DNA from: a virus
DNA length: 47,071 nucleotides
Virus record (IMG/VR): IMGVR_UViG_3300033153_016045
Location: 1 to 47,071 of that record
Strand: one strand, 5' to 3'
Made by a program: the position numbers and the translations under genes. Numbering within the stretch: position 1 is the stretch's first letter; every line of letters starts with the position of its first letter. This document shows, in pieces, positions 40,172 through 47,071 of this stretch. A model generated the notes under the pieces. That model did not search any database and was not told the origin of the DNA. It saw nothing but the letters and a program-made list of their open reading frames with translations.

Positions 40172-40739
40172 GAGTCACAGTATTGCTAACAATCTAACTT
40201 TTGGAGAATTAAAAAATTTACGGGGGCATCTTCTTCATTTGGTTGATCCAGTAATATTAGGGAAAACTACATCTATTTACTTTCCTGATTATAGAACCGA
40301 ACGGGATTTAGAACAGAAAGGAATAGATTTTCAAATAGTGACAGATTTTAAAACATATAAATTCCAAGGGAAACTTAGAAGATCAGAATGGTGGTTAAAA
40401 CGAGGAATAGATTTCTTTATTGAGGATAAGAACAGTATTCGCAAAAATGGCGAAGGATGGTTTTACCGATATAGAAATAATGGAATTGATTACTTTATTC
40501 TTGGCTGGAAATCTCCCCAAAATGGATTTTTTTATTTAGAATTATATAAAAATTTTAATGATATCTTTTTCAAAACAATAGATTCTATTTTAGAAAAGGA
40601 ATCTCTTTTTCGCCCTCCGCCGCACAAGCAACATGATAAAAACTACAATGATCTTGGAGAAACTAGCGGTTTTATTTTGCCTCTGGTTAAGATAAAAAAG
40701 CTTTTGGTTTCATACAGTTCTTTTTTATCAGATGATTAA
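40164..40739 (+). CDS. Nuclease-like protein paired with the MT-A70 methyltransferase (191 aa)
   Basis: YRTERDLEQKGIDFQIVTDF and TYKFQGKLR give an acidic residue followed by Q-x-K, consistent with a PD-(D/E)XK-like site. A second GIDFFIEDKNSI and GWFYRYRNNGIDYFI follow. The gene is more A+T-rich than its neighbours. Overlap with a DNA methyltransferase suggests a restriction-modification pair or a solitary repair nuclease. The catalytic assignment is an inference. Confidence 0.5.
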   Translation: MPKSHSIANNLTFGELKNLRGHLLHLVDPVILGKTTSIYFPDYRTERDLEQKGIDFQIVTDFKTYKFQGKLRRSEWWLKRGIDFFIEDKNSIRKNGEGWFYRYRNNGIDYFILGWKSPQNGFFYLELYKNFNDIFFKTIDSILEKESLFRPPPHKQHDKNYNDLGETSGFILPLVKIKKLLVSYSSFLSDD

Positions 40740-40768
40740 AATAGCATAAGGAATAAAAGAGGAACTCT

Positions 40769-41482
40769 TTGAGCAAGCAGAGATACGTAGATACCCGATT
40801 TTGGGATGATTCCTATGTATTAACCCTAGACCCATCGGAGAAGCTAGTATTTTTATATTTACTCACCAATCCGCTAACTGCTATTTGCGGGGTATATGAG
40901 ATTGCACTTAAGCGAGTCGCTTTCGATACCGGGTTTGATCGAGATACGGTGATGCGCATTTTGTCCCGGTTTGAGCGTGATGGCCGGTGTATATACCGAA
41001 ACGGATGGATTGCTCTGCGTAACTGGATCAAGCATCAAAGCGATTCACCGAAAATTCAACGTGGTATCGAATTACAACTTGTCGATGTACCTGCAGAACT
41101 CGCTGAATACGTGCGCGGATACCCTATGGGTATCCTATCACATACTAATACTAATACTAATACTAATACTAATACTAATTCTAATTCTAGCGGCTTACCG
41201 CCGCATGAAAAGAATAAAATCGGCACCGAAGCCAAAGAATGTCTGGACTACTACTTTAACAAACACGTAGAAGTGCGAGGGTATAAACCAACGATATCTG
41301 CCGGCAAGGACATGAAACTGTTGAAAACCCTGCTGAAAAACTATGACGTGGCGGCCGTCAAAGAAGTAACTGATATATTTTTTGGCTACAATAAGCGCAC
41401 CGATTTTTCGCTAGGCAAACTATTTATGCGGTTCGATACGCTTTACGGCGTGCTGAAAGACAAGGCGGAAGGAAGAAGATGA
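40769..41482 (+). CDS. DnaD-like replication initiation protein (237 aa)
   Basis: TTG 40769 starts a product with TRFWDDSYVLTLDPSEKLVF and NWIKHQSDSPKIQRGIE, the N-terminal winged-helix domain of phage replisome organisers. A low-complexity Asn-Thr linker (about residues 126-139) leads to a C-terminal helical domain with a YYFNKHVEVRGYKPT segment. The role is to open the origin and recruit helicase loader. The following genes form its operon. Confidence 0.82.
   Translation: MSKQRYVDTRFWDDSYVLTLDPSEKLVFLYLLTNPLTAICGVYEIALKRVAFDTGFDRDTVMRILSRFERDGRCIYRNGWIALRNWIKHQSDSPKIQRGIELQLVDVPAELAEYVRGYPMGILSHTNTNTNTNTNTNSNSSGLPPHEKNKIGTEAKECLDYYFNKHVEVRGYKPTISAGKDMKLLKTLLKNYDVAAVKEVTDIFFGYNKRTDFSLGKLFMRFDTLYGVLKDKAEGRR
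41144..41189 (+). repeat. Hexanucleotide microsatellite (actaat)n
   Basis: Six perfect ACTAAT units (41144-41179) and two TCTAAT-like units encode the (Thr-Asn) linker of the replication protein. A change in unit number keeps the frame. Confidence 0.9.
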
Positions 41483-41745
41483 CTGAAGCAGAGAAGATGG
41501 CAGAGGAATTTTGTGGTAACTTTGAGCAATATGAAGGCAGCATTGTTAACCCGAAAGGGCCGATAACAAAAATCCCTCAAGATGAAATAACACAATTTAT
41601 CCGCCAAGTTGCCGAGAGGACACGGGAGGAATGTTATCGAATGACAGTGAAAAAAATGGAAGTAACTAAATACACAGGATGGAAACCATTTGATGATTGT
41701 CTATTAGCAATCCGCTGTGCCCATTGGGAAGATAAAGAAGTATGA
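41479..41745 (+). CDS. Hypothetical protein (88 aa)
   Basis: The ATG overlaps the upstream stop. The protein is acidic, with TEAEKMAEEFCGNFEQYEGS and QFIRQVAERTREECYRM. No family is recognised. It is in an overlapping chain of small genes after the replication gene. Confidence 0.65.
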   Translation: MTEAEKMAEEFCGNFEQYEGSIVNPKGPITKIPQDEITQFIRQVAERTREECYRMTVKKMEVTKYTGWKPFDDCLLAIRCAHWEDKEV

Positions 41746-42098
41746 GACAGACAAAACCTGAAAACAGCGGTAAAGGTGCAAAGCGATGTTCTGCTTGTGG
41801 CGCAAAACTTTGGATGTGGGATGCTATGATGTTGCGATGGTCCGGGCCTTGGCATTTCCAAGAATGCCCGTCTATCCCGAGTGGTAACGAACTGGATCTG
41901 CGAAACCTTGAGGAAAGAGAGCGGTGGCAAGAAGAGAAAGCGGTACCGAGAAAGCAGGCGGCGAGAATCTTGAAAGCTATCAATCTAATGATGGTCTCTC
42001 CGAATGATGAGGTGATGCGGCAGCGGAAAGTTGCAATACAGGAGGAAATCAGGGAGATGTGTAAACGAAAGATAAGTGTGAGAGAAGGGAATGAGTAA
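41742..42098 (+). CDS. Zinc-finger protein (118 aa)
   Basis: KRCSACGAKLWMWDAMMLRW and GPWHFQECPSIPSG suggest a zinc-binding domain; the rest (AARILKAINLMMVSPNDEVM) is helical. The start overlaps the preceding stop by four bases and the end overlaps the next gene by eight. The function is unknown. Confidence 0.65.
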   Translation: MRQTKPENSGKGAKRCSACGAKLWMWDAMMLRWSGPWHFQECPSIPSGNELDLRNLEERERWQEEKAVPRKQAARILKAINLMMVSPNDEVMRQRKVAIQEEIREMCKRKISVREGNE

Positions 42099-42312
42099 GA
42101 TAGAAACGAGGATATGCGGAACTTGCAGATTTTATTCACATAAAAAATATAAAGATGGCGGTTTGGTAGAGGGATGGTGGTATTCAATAGGAATTTGTAG
42201 TGCTCCAGGTACTTTACATCTTAAACCTCCTGAATGGGGGAGCTGTCATTTATGGAAAAGAGAAAGAAAGGGAACGAGTAAAGAAAGGGTAAGTTTAGGA
42301 GGGGCGAGATGA
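42091..42312 (+). CDS. Cys-rich hypothetical protein (73 aa)
   Basis: ICGTCRFYSHKKYKDGGLVE, GICSAPGTLHLKPP and WGSCHLW match a widespread small-protein pattern (CxxC-FY...C...C) in phages, probably zinc-binding. The start overlaps the upstream gene and the stop overlaps the next ATG. Confidence 0.7.
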   Translation: MSKIETRICGTCRFYSHKKYKDGGLVEGWWYSIGICSAPGTLHLKPPEWGSCHLWKRERKGTSKERVSLGGAR

Positions 42313-42476
42313 GAAGATATTATTTACCGTTTTATAAACCTACATACAACTTATTACTATGGGCTTGGCGGGTGTGGAAGTACACAAAAGGGCACAGATG
42401 GTATCATAGGATATTCCGAGTTTTTCTTTATCGGTTAAAAAGAGAGTGGGCCTGGAATCACGGGGAATATTATTGA
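42309..42476 (+). CDS. Small aromatic-rich protein (55 aa)
   Basis: MRRYYLPFYKPTYNLLLWAW is followed by a run rich in Trp, Tyr, Arg and Lys (KGHRWYHRIFRVFLYRLKRE). The ATG overlaps the upstream stop. It could be amphipathic and membrane-associated. Too short for a family call. Confidence 0.55.
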   Translation: MRRYYLPFYKPTYNLLLWAWRVWKYTKGHRWYHRIFRVFLYRLKREWAWNHGEYY

Positions 42477-42508
42477 GAGCATAGAAATATAGCACAAGGA
42501 GAAGGGGA

Positions 42509-42748
42509 ATGGATGAGGCACGTATTAAGGAATTGGCATTAAAGCTATGGCAGCATCCTAGGGTGGCGTTTCAATCGGATAATCGTGATGCTGTGTTAGA
42601 AATCATTTCTGAACATTTTCGTATCATAGCCGCCGAGGCCCGGAAAGAGGGAATAGATTGGATGCGGGACGTATTTTTAAAAGATGTTTATTGGACTTAT
42701 AACAAGATAGAAGCAGCAGCCGAGCAGTTAAAAAAGCTGGGGAAATGA
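42509..42748 (+). CDS. Hypothetical helical protein (79 aa)
   Basis: GGAGAAGGGGA precedes the ATG. The protein is mostly helix (ARIKELALKLWQHPRVAFQS, HFRIIAAEARKEGIDWMRDV). The family is not recognised. Confidence 0.65.
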   Translation: MDEARIKELALKLWQHPRVAFQSDNRDAVLEIISEHFRIIAAEARKEGIDWMRDVFLKDVYWTYNKIEAAAEQLKKLGK

Positions 42749-43039
42749 TTGAATGTTCCTAATATTACTTTTGTGGGACGAGCAATGTATAAAGGTGAAA
42801 GCGATAGCTGGGCAGCTAAGGGAGCAAGGATGACATTTAAACAGTGGCGGCATGTTTCAGACGGCGCACGACTGCCTAGTTCTGCATGGGATATTTTACA
42901 AGACTGGGGAGCAGAGCGGGAGAAGCTAATCGGGGCGCTGGAAAAATGTGTTTTTGTTATGGATGGTGAGAATATTACTCAGCAGACATACATCAGAGAA
43001 GCCCGTGCTGTTCTGACAGAAGTAAGGAGGACTGGATGA
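42749..43039 (+). CDS. Hypothetical protein (96 aa)
   Basis: A TTG directly after the upstream TGA starts the frame; ATG 42785 would give 84 residues. It contains MTFKQWRHVSDGARLPSSAW and a coiled C-terminal helix. The function is unknown. Confidence 0.6.
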   Translation: MNVPNITFVGRAMYKGESDSWAAKGARMTFKQWRHVSDGARLPSSAWDILQDWGAEREKLIGALEKCVFVMDGENITQQTYIREARAVLTEVRRTG

Positions 43040-43614
43040 AATTGTACAAGCTGACTGATAAAAACGATCAGACCCATGGAGGCTGCCAATGGGGAAAGGG
43101 CGTGACCCACACGGCAGACGGGAAAGGTAGGTTGTGTACTAAGCACTGGATACATGCGTATACTGACCCGATTTTGACGGTGTTGGTGAATCCCATACAT
43201 GGCGAATATGATACAGAAACAGGACACATGTGGGAGTGTGAGGGCGAGATAGGCAGGAATGATAGAGATCAGAAGGTTGGATGTAAAAAACTGACCACCA
43301 TAAGGCGCATAGATATGCCGCAGATAACGATAGAGCAAAGAGTGCGGTTTGCCATTCTTTGCGCAAAGAAAGTATGCAAAGACAGGAAATGGAATAAATG
43401 GGCAAATAATTGGTTAAACGGGAAAAATAAGACTGCTGATGCCGTCTATGCCGCTTTCGATGCCGCCGGTGCCGCCGCTCATGCCGCCACCCATGCCGCC
43501 TCCGGTATTACTGGTGCCGCCACCCATGCCGCCTATGCCGCCGTCTATGCGGCCTATGTCGCCGATATCAATTTAATTGAGATCGCTCATAAAGCTATTA
43601 GGGAGACGAAATAA
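43036..43614 (+). CDS. Phage protein with alanine-repeat C-terminus (192 aa)
   Basis: The first 90 residues (KLYKLTDKNDQTHGGCQWGK, HWIHAYTDPILTVLVNPIHG, QKVGCKKLTTIRR) match a widely distributed phage/metagenome family sometimes labelled DUF7666. From about residue 136 it becomes Ala-rich with Tyr, His and Thr inserts (AHAATHAAS, AAYAAVYAAY), coded here mainly by GCC. It is the second alanine-repeat protein in the window, using different codons from the first. Confidence 0.7.
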   Translation: MKLYKLTDKNDQTHGGCQWGKGVTHTADGKGRLCTKHWIHAYTDPILTVLVNPIHGEYDTETGHMWECEGEIGRNDRDQKVGCKKLTTIRRIDMPQITIEQRVRFAILCAKKVCKDRKWNKWANNWLNGKNKTADAVYAAFDAAGAAAHAATHAASGITGAATHAAYAAVYAAYVADINLIEIAHKAIRETK

Positions 43615-43619
43615 AAAGA

Positions 43620-44078
43620 ATGAAAGCATATTGGCATATTCATCATAATCAGTTATTGGAGTTCTCGGATAACATCCGGGAGCGAATTGAGTATATCAAG
43701 CGGCATAAGCCTGCGTATGAAACAGATCTGCGTTTGGCGCTGCTTAAACCTGTACGAGGGAAACTACCTCGTGCTGTTGTTGAAGCGGAAAAAGCTTGTC
43801 AGAAAGCACGAATAGCTAAAGCGGAAGCATATGTAGCCTGGATAACTTATTGTAAAGCACAAAAGTTTTGTAAAAAGGCGCGGGTAATTTATAAAGTACG
43901 ACGAGAGGCTTTTAAGAAAGCAGTGATGACTTATAAAAAAATGTGGAGTGCTCGCTGCAAAGTAATCGAGATCTACCGAGCCGAGATAGAAGCCCTGCAT
44001 AAAAAAGAATGTCCTAACTGCCCATGGAATGGGAAGACGATATTTCCAAGAGAAGAAGAAGAGGATGCTGTTGTATGA
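43620..44078 (+). CDS. Conserved phage protein of unknown function (152 aa)
   Basis: MKAYWHIHHNQLLEFSDNIR, followed by ERIEYIKRHKPAYETDLRLA and LLKPVRGKLP, is a pattern I associate with many phage genomes. The middle is a long Lys/Ala/Arg-rich helix with regular Tyr and Cys. A C-terminal CPNCPW pair may bind metal. The stop overlaps the next start. Confidence 0.7.
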   Translation: MKAYWHIHHNQLLEFSDNIRERIEYIKRHKPAYETDLRLALLKPVRGKLPRAVVEAEKACQKARIAKAEAYVAWITYCKAQKFCKKARVIYKVRREAFKKAVMTYKKMWSARCKVIEIYRAEIEALHKKECPNCPWNGKTIFPREEEEDAVV

Positions 44079-44212
44079 GCGAGATAATATATACGAAGCG
44101 GCTATTTTCAGGTTATTGGCATGTCCGGTTTGGGCCACACCGGTTTGCGCAGTGGAAAACAGGAGAATTATGTAGGCCGGAAAATGTATTTGGAGCTGGT
44201 GGGGATGAATAA
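44075..44212 (+). CDS. Small conserved phage protein (45 aa)
   Basis: ATG 44075 overlaps the preceding stop. MSEIIYTKRLFSGYWHVRFG, then PHRFAQWKTGE, is a compact beta pattern found in small phage proteins. After TAA the same frame continues with Cys-rich coding-like sequence to 44311 (see rejected list). Confidence 0.6.
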   Translation: MSEIIYTKRLFSGYWHVRFGPHRFAQWKTGELCRPENVFGAGGDE

Positions 44213-44330
44213 CAGCTAGCTGAAGAAGCTAACAAAGCAGTCTACTGTCAGTCAGCTCGGTGTACTTGTTGGGATGAGCCCGGCGATATTAATTGTCCTG
44301 TACATAGCTTATAAATATGGAGGTAGAAAG

Positions 44331-44564
44331 ATGAAAAAACTATGTAAAAACTGTCTCTATTGGTGTCAACGTACACCTATCCATTATTTGCCTTACGGCA
44401 ATTGTAGTTGTGAGAAATTCATCTACGCCGGTAGTCTCTCTTCTTCCTATTCCACTGATTCGTTGTTCTATTGGGATGCCGAGGGTTGTGCCGCCAGTTT
44501 TGTCACTGGTCCTGAGTTCGGCTGCGTGCACTGGCGCAGGAAAGAGAAGGAGGCGAAGGTATGA
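44331..44564 (+). CDS. Cys-rich small protein (77 aa)
   Basis: GGAGGTAGAAAG precedes ATG 44331. CKNCLYWCQRTP, YGNCSCEKF, EGCAASF and FGCVHW place eight cysteines in a probable zinc or Fe-S binding domain. It is similar in style to 42091-42312. The last bases overlap the paralog at 44561. Confidence 0.68.
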   Translation: MKKLCKNCLYWCQRTPIHYLPYGNCSCEKFIYAGSLSSSYSTDSLFYWDAEGCAASFVTGPEFGCVHWRRKEKEAKV

Positions 44565-44794
44565 AAATTGCTTGTTATGATCGTCAATTACTTGACATCG
44601 ATCCGGGTTGTCATGTGAAGGTGTTACCGCATGGAACGTGGTACAGGGTAACGTCTATCATAGGTAATACTATCACTGCCGAACGCTGGCTAAAGAGTAA
44701 AAATGCATGGAACCGGGATCATGCCGTGGTGATACCGAGGCGAAAAATATTTTATGTAGTAAATCCAATAAATTGGGAGGAGAAAGGGAGATGA
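44561..44794 (+). CDS. Small conserved protein, paralog 2 (77 aa)
   Basis: MKIACYDRQLLDIDPGCHVK, VLPHGTWYRVTSI and VVIPRRKIFYVV are shared with the genes at 24209 (minus strand) and 45447. The C-terminal NPINWEEKGR is specific to this copy. The function is unknown. Confidence 0.75.
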   Translation: MKIACYDRQLLDIDPGCHVKVLPHGTWYRVTSIIGNTITAERWLKSKNAWNRDHAVVIPRRKIFYVVNPINWEEKGR

Positions 44795-45450
44795 ACTCGG
44801 AAGAGATAAAGAAGAAACTTGAAAAATGGAATATTGCATATACTGATTATCGTCCGTCCCGTAAAACCCGTGTCGATGACGTGCTTATGGAGGATGCCGA
44901 GATAGATGTTGCGTGGCTCATCGCTGAGGTTGAGCGGTTGCAGCAGTGGGTAAATGATCTACAGAGTAGAATGTATATTAATTGTGTTTATTGCGGACAT
45001 AGATATGGACCCGATCCTGATACTCCTGTGGCAATGGCAGACATCCTACGCCAACACATAGAGATATGCCCCAAACATCCATTATCACGCATGAAAAGCC
45101 GTGCCGAGAAAGCCGAAGCTGAAGTAAAACGATTACAAAAAGCAGCGATAAAGGACATATCTTATTGTGCAATCCACCACACCTATCCCTGTGAAGGAGA
45201 ACCTTGTTGGGCATGTGCTGAACCTTTTATCCAGAAGGAAGTAGAGCGTGCCGAAAAAGCCGAGGGCCGAATCAGAGAACTAGAGGAAGGATTAAAGCCG
45301 TTTGTCGAAGCTGCAAAGGAAGCTGATAGAAATAAAATTAGTGAAGAAACAATAATTTGGAAACCGCAGAATAGTTTTAGGAAAACTTCTGGAATCAGTA
45401 TAGGCGACTTATGTAAAGCTTATCGCCTGCTGGAGGAGAAGGAAAGATGA
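44791..45450 (+). CDS. Conserved phage zinc-type protein (219 aa)
   Basis: ATG 44791 is behind GGGAGGAGAAAGGGAG. NCVYCGHRYGPDPDT and ILRQHIEICPKHPLSRMK form a widespread phage domain with a CxxC and HxxxC zinc site. Two coiled coils flank it (about 45-60 and 105-125), and a final ISIGDLCKAYRLLEEKE helix closes it. The role is unknown. Confidence 0.7.
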   Translation: MNSEEIKKKLEKWNIAYTDYRPSRKTRVDDVLMEDAEIDVAWLIAEVERLQQWVNDLQSRMYINCVYCGHRYGPDPDTPVAMADILRQHIEICPKHPLSRMKSRAEKAEAEVKRLQKAAIKDISYCAIHHTYPCEGEPCWACAEPFIQKEVERAEKAEGRIRELEEGLKPFVEAAKEADRNKISEETIIWKPQNSFRKTSGISIGDLCKAYRLLEEKER

Positions 45451-45662
45451 AAATCGCTTGTTATGAACAGAGATTGCTTGACATCACCCCAGGTTGTCAG
45501 GTGAGGGTGTTGCCGGATGGTTGTTGGTATAGGGTAACGTCTATTATAGGTAATACCATCACTGGCGAATGTTGGCTGGAGAGCAAAAATGACTGGAACC
45601 GGGATTATGCCGTGTTGATACCGAGGCGAAGAATATATTATGTGGTACAACCACGATATTGA
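45447..45662 (+). CDS. Small conserved protein, paralog 3 (71 aa)
   Basis: MKIACYEQRLLDITPGCQVR, VLPDGCWYRVTSI and VLIPRRRIYYVV are again the same family. It overlaps the upstream stop by four bases. The two plus-strand copies are separated by one gene, consistent with a local duplication. Confidence 0.75.
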   Translation: MKIACYEQRLLDITPGCQVRVLPDGCWYRVTSIIGNTITGECWLESKNDWNRDYAVLIPRRRIYYVVQPRY

Positions 45663-45673
45663 GGAGGTAAATC

Positions 45674-45901
45674 ATGCAAGAACAACATAATGATGGGTTA
45701 GTTAGTCCCGTGACGCCTTTCCTGAAAAAGGTTATGGAGCTGGCTCTTAACGATCCGCATGTTGAATCTGTAGAGGTGTTCAAGGAAGGATCGAAGGCTC
45801 ACGAAAAAGCAAAACAAAATTGGTCACGATTGACTAAAAATCAGAAACGCCGCATTCGGCAGAGACTAAAAAAACGTGGGTTACCGGGAGGTAAATCATG
45901 A
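45674..45901 (+). CDS. Hypothetical basic protein (75 aa)
   Basis: TGAGGAGGTAAATC precedes the ATG. The N-terminus is acidic to neutral (HNDGLVSPVTPFLKKVMELA), and the C-terminus strongly basic (KNQKRRIRQRLKKRGLPGGK), as in small nucleic-acid-binding proteins. No family is recognised. Confidence 0.65.
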   Translation: MQEQHNDGLVSPVTPFLKKVMELALNDPHVESVEVFKEGSKAHEKAKQNWSRLTKNQKRRIRQRLKKRGLPGGKS

Positions 45902-46524
45902 AACTTGAACATTGGGTTATTGTTGTTATGCTGCTGCTACTGACAGCACTGGGAGGGATGATGGTGCTCAATACCATCATCGGGCAGCAACAGGAGGAGC
46001 TCGCCGAGAAAGAGCGGGATGTGGCCGCGCTTAAGGCGCAGGTTGCCAACCTGGAGGAGCAGCTCCGCCCTAAAGCTTATTGCCCGCCGCTTGAGCAATT
46101 GTGGATTTCTTCAGGCACTGGGTATAGGGTGCCACCACTAGGTGGTCTGGGTATTGATGAGACATTGCATCGGGGAACGGATCTAGCTGCGCCAATAGGC
46201 ACACCGGTTCATGCGCTTTTGGCAGGAAGAATAGCCGAACATTGGGTTCCATCAGATGGCAGAAAATGGAAAGGACATCCGATAATGGGTGGCTATTTGG
46301 TAATTGACCATGGGAATGAGTTGCTCAGTGAATATGCACATCTCAGCGTCACATATGTCCACGAGGGCGATTGGGTGGAAATGGGTCAAATCATAGGATT
46401 GGTTGGAGATACAGGTATTTGCACTGGGCCACATCTTCATATCGCCGTTGTTGTTTCGCCTTTTAGATATTTAGAGGAAAGAAAATGCATCATAGATAAT
46501 AAGAAATGGGTGGAGGAGCGGTGA
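45898..46524 (+). CDS. Membrane-anchored M23 peptidase (208 aa)
   Basis: An N-terminal membrane helix (VIVVMLLLLTALGGMMVLNT) is followed by a short coiled coil and a complete LytM/M23 site: H91 and D95 in HRGTD, H148 in YAHLS, and H179/H181 in GPHLH. M23 enzymes cut peptidoglycan cross-links. It lies far from the lysis cassette, among early genes, so a role in cell-wall remodelling or superinfection control is as likely as lysis. Confidence 0.85.
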   Translation: MKLEHWVIVVMLLLLTALGGMMVLNTIIGQQQEELAEKERDVAALKAQVANLEEQLRPKAYCPPLEQLWISSGTGYRVPPLGGLGIDETLHRGTDLAAPIGTPVHALLAGRIAEHWVPSDGRKWKGHPIMGGYLVIDHGNELLSEYAHLSVTYVHEGDWVEMGQIIGLVGDTGICTGPHLHIAVVVSPFRYLEERKCIIDNKKWVEER

Positions 46525-46718
46525 TGCTTTGGATAGGAATCTTACGATGTAGAGATTGCGGAACTGAATTGAATCGGGCTGTACATGTGCCAGAGAAAGA
46601 AAAAACACGAGTGAATCTAACCAGTGCCTTTGCCAGCGGAAGCTGTCCTAATGGCTGTCGCTATACGTTTTCCGATCTTAATCTGAATACAGTTTTGGAA
46701 TGGGTGGAGGAGCGATGA
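46524..46718 (+). CDS. Zinc-finger protein (64 aa)
   Basis: ATG 46524 behind GGAGGAGCGG. RCRDCGTELNRAVHV and SCPNGCRYTF provide four cysteines in a zinc-ribbon pattern. The C-terminus VLEWVEER repeats the ending of the upstream M23 gene (KKWVEER) together with its DNA. Confidence 0.65.
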   Translation: MLWIGILRCRDCGTELNRAVHVPEKEKTRVNLTSAFASGSCPNGCRYTFSDLNLNTVLEWVEER

Positions 46719-47071
46719 TAGCTTTTTGGCTTGGAAAGGCAATCTCGGAAAATGATCGCCTCCTCCCTGGTAAAGGGCGCTTCCGGGTGAATCCAGAATA
46801 CCAAGCGTTCAAGGAATCGGTGGCCTGGGTTCTTCGCAAACAGCATCTTGATAATCCGCCAGTCAAGGGGCCAGTATGCGTCCGGCTGTTCATAGAACTC
46901 AACCCTGGGATGGATGCGCAGAACATACTCAAGCCGGTGTTCGATGCCCTGGAGCTGGCGGGCGTGATCAAGAATGATAGGCAGATCCGGACCTTCTCTT
47001 GCTATCGTGAGGACCGGACAGCGAAGGAAGAAGACCGAATAGGAATACTCATCCAGGAGATGAAAGAATGA
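46715..47071 (+). CDS. rusA: RusA-like Holliday junction resolvase (118 aa)
   Basis: ATG 46715 follows GTGGAGGAGC. The central VCVRLFIELNPGMDAQNILK and PVFDALELAGVIKNDRQI carry the family's acidic residues (D67, N70, K73, D77, D88). RusA resolves four-way junctions during phage recombination and before packaging. The gene ends on the last base of the window; across a circular junction it would sit next to the terminase-side HNH gene. Confidence 0.85.
   Translation: MIAFWLGKAISENDRLLPGKGRFRVNPEYQAFKESVAWVLRKQHLDNPPVKGPVCVRLFIELNPGMDAQNILKPVFDALELAGVIKNDRQIRTFSCYREDRTAKEEDRIGILIQEMKE

Noticed and set aside
44219-44311. Cys-rich coding-like sequence after the TAA of the gene at 44075
   Set aside because: The frame is protein-like with several cysteines but has no start codon between the stops. 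It may be a decayed gene, so it is not listed as a CDS.

Overview
The window reads as one essentially complete tailed-phage genome (siphovirus-type, HK97-like capsid). It opens on an ATG and closes on the stop codon of a RusA-like gene, so the two ends are probably neighbours in a circular or circularly permuted map that was cut at a gene boundary. That circularity is an inference. No integrase or CI-like repressor is visible. The host is a bacterium that uses strong AGGAGG ribosome-binding sites and sigma70-like promoters. Membrane-anchored coiled-coil spanin candidates in the lysis cassette favour a Gram-negative-type envelope, while the DnaD-like replication protein is more usual in phages of Firmicutes and relatives. 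I would not name a host.

Layout. (1) 1-23740, plus strand, late module: HNH nuclease, small and large terminase, a portal fused to a MuF-like domain (with an apparent ATA start), prohead protease, major capsid protein, several beta-rich head proteins, head-tail connector, a second HNH nuclease, head closure, neck and tail-terminator proteins, tail tube, tail chaperones joined by a -1 frameshift, tape measure, distal tail proteins, then a lysis cassette (M15 endolysin, holin candidates, and two coiled-coil membrane proteins read from the same DNA in two frames). (2) 23774-25802, minus strand: five small accessory genes, three of them preceded by an 18-bp repeat, plus a tRNA 3'-half-like sequence and a good sigma70 promoter. 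(3) 25869-33521, plus strand, early module: an RHH regulator with its own promoter, small DNA-binding-type proteins, a complete TnpB with a duplicated 32-bp element behind it, an Erf annealing protein, a PD-(D/E)XK nuclease and an alanine-repeat protein. (4) 33522-40739, plus strand, modification island: HNH and zinc-finger proteins, two related structured RNA candidates flanking a frameshifted cytosine-5 methyltransferase, a DPPY methyltransferase, a truncated DUF5131-type gene, a radical SAM protein, a near-identical duplicated 110-aa gene, an attenuator-like RNA, and an MT-A70 methyltransferase next to a nuclease-like protein. (5) 40769-47071, plus strand: a DnaD-like replication protein followed by a dense run of small phage genes, an M23 peptidase and RusA.

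The most unusual parts are the modification island, with its paired structured RNAs and recombined gene ends, the dual-frame lysis locus, the frameshift signal in the tail chaperone, the non-ATG portal start, and the TnpB locus with a doubled right-end-like repeat. Family assignments come from motif recognition only. No searches or folding programs were run; base pairings were checked by hand.
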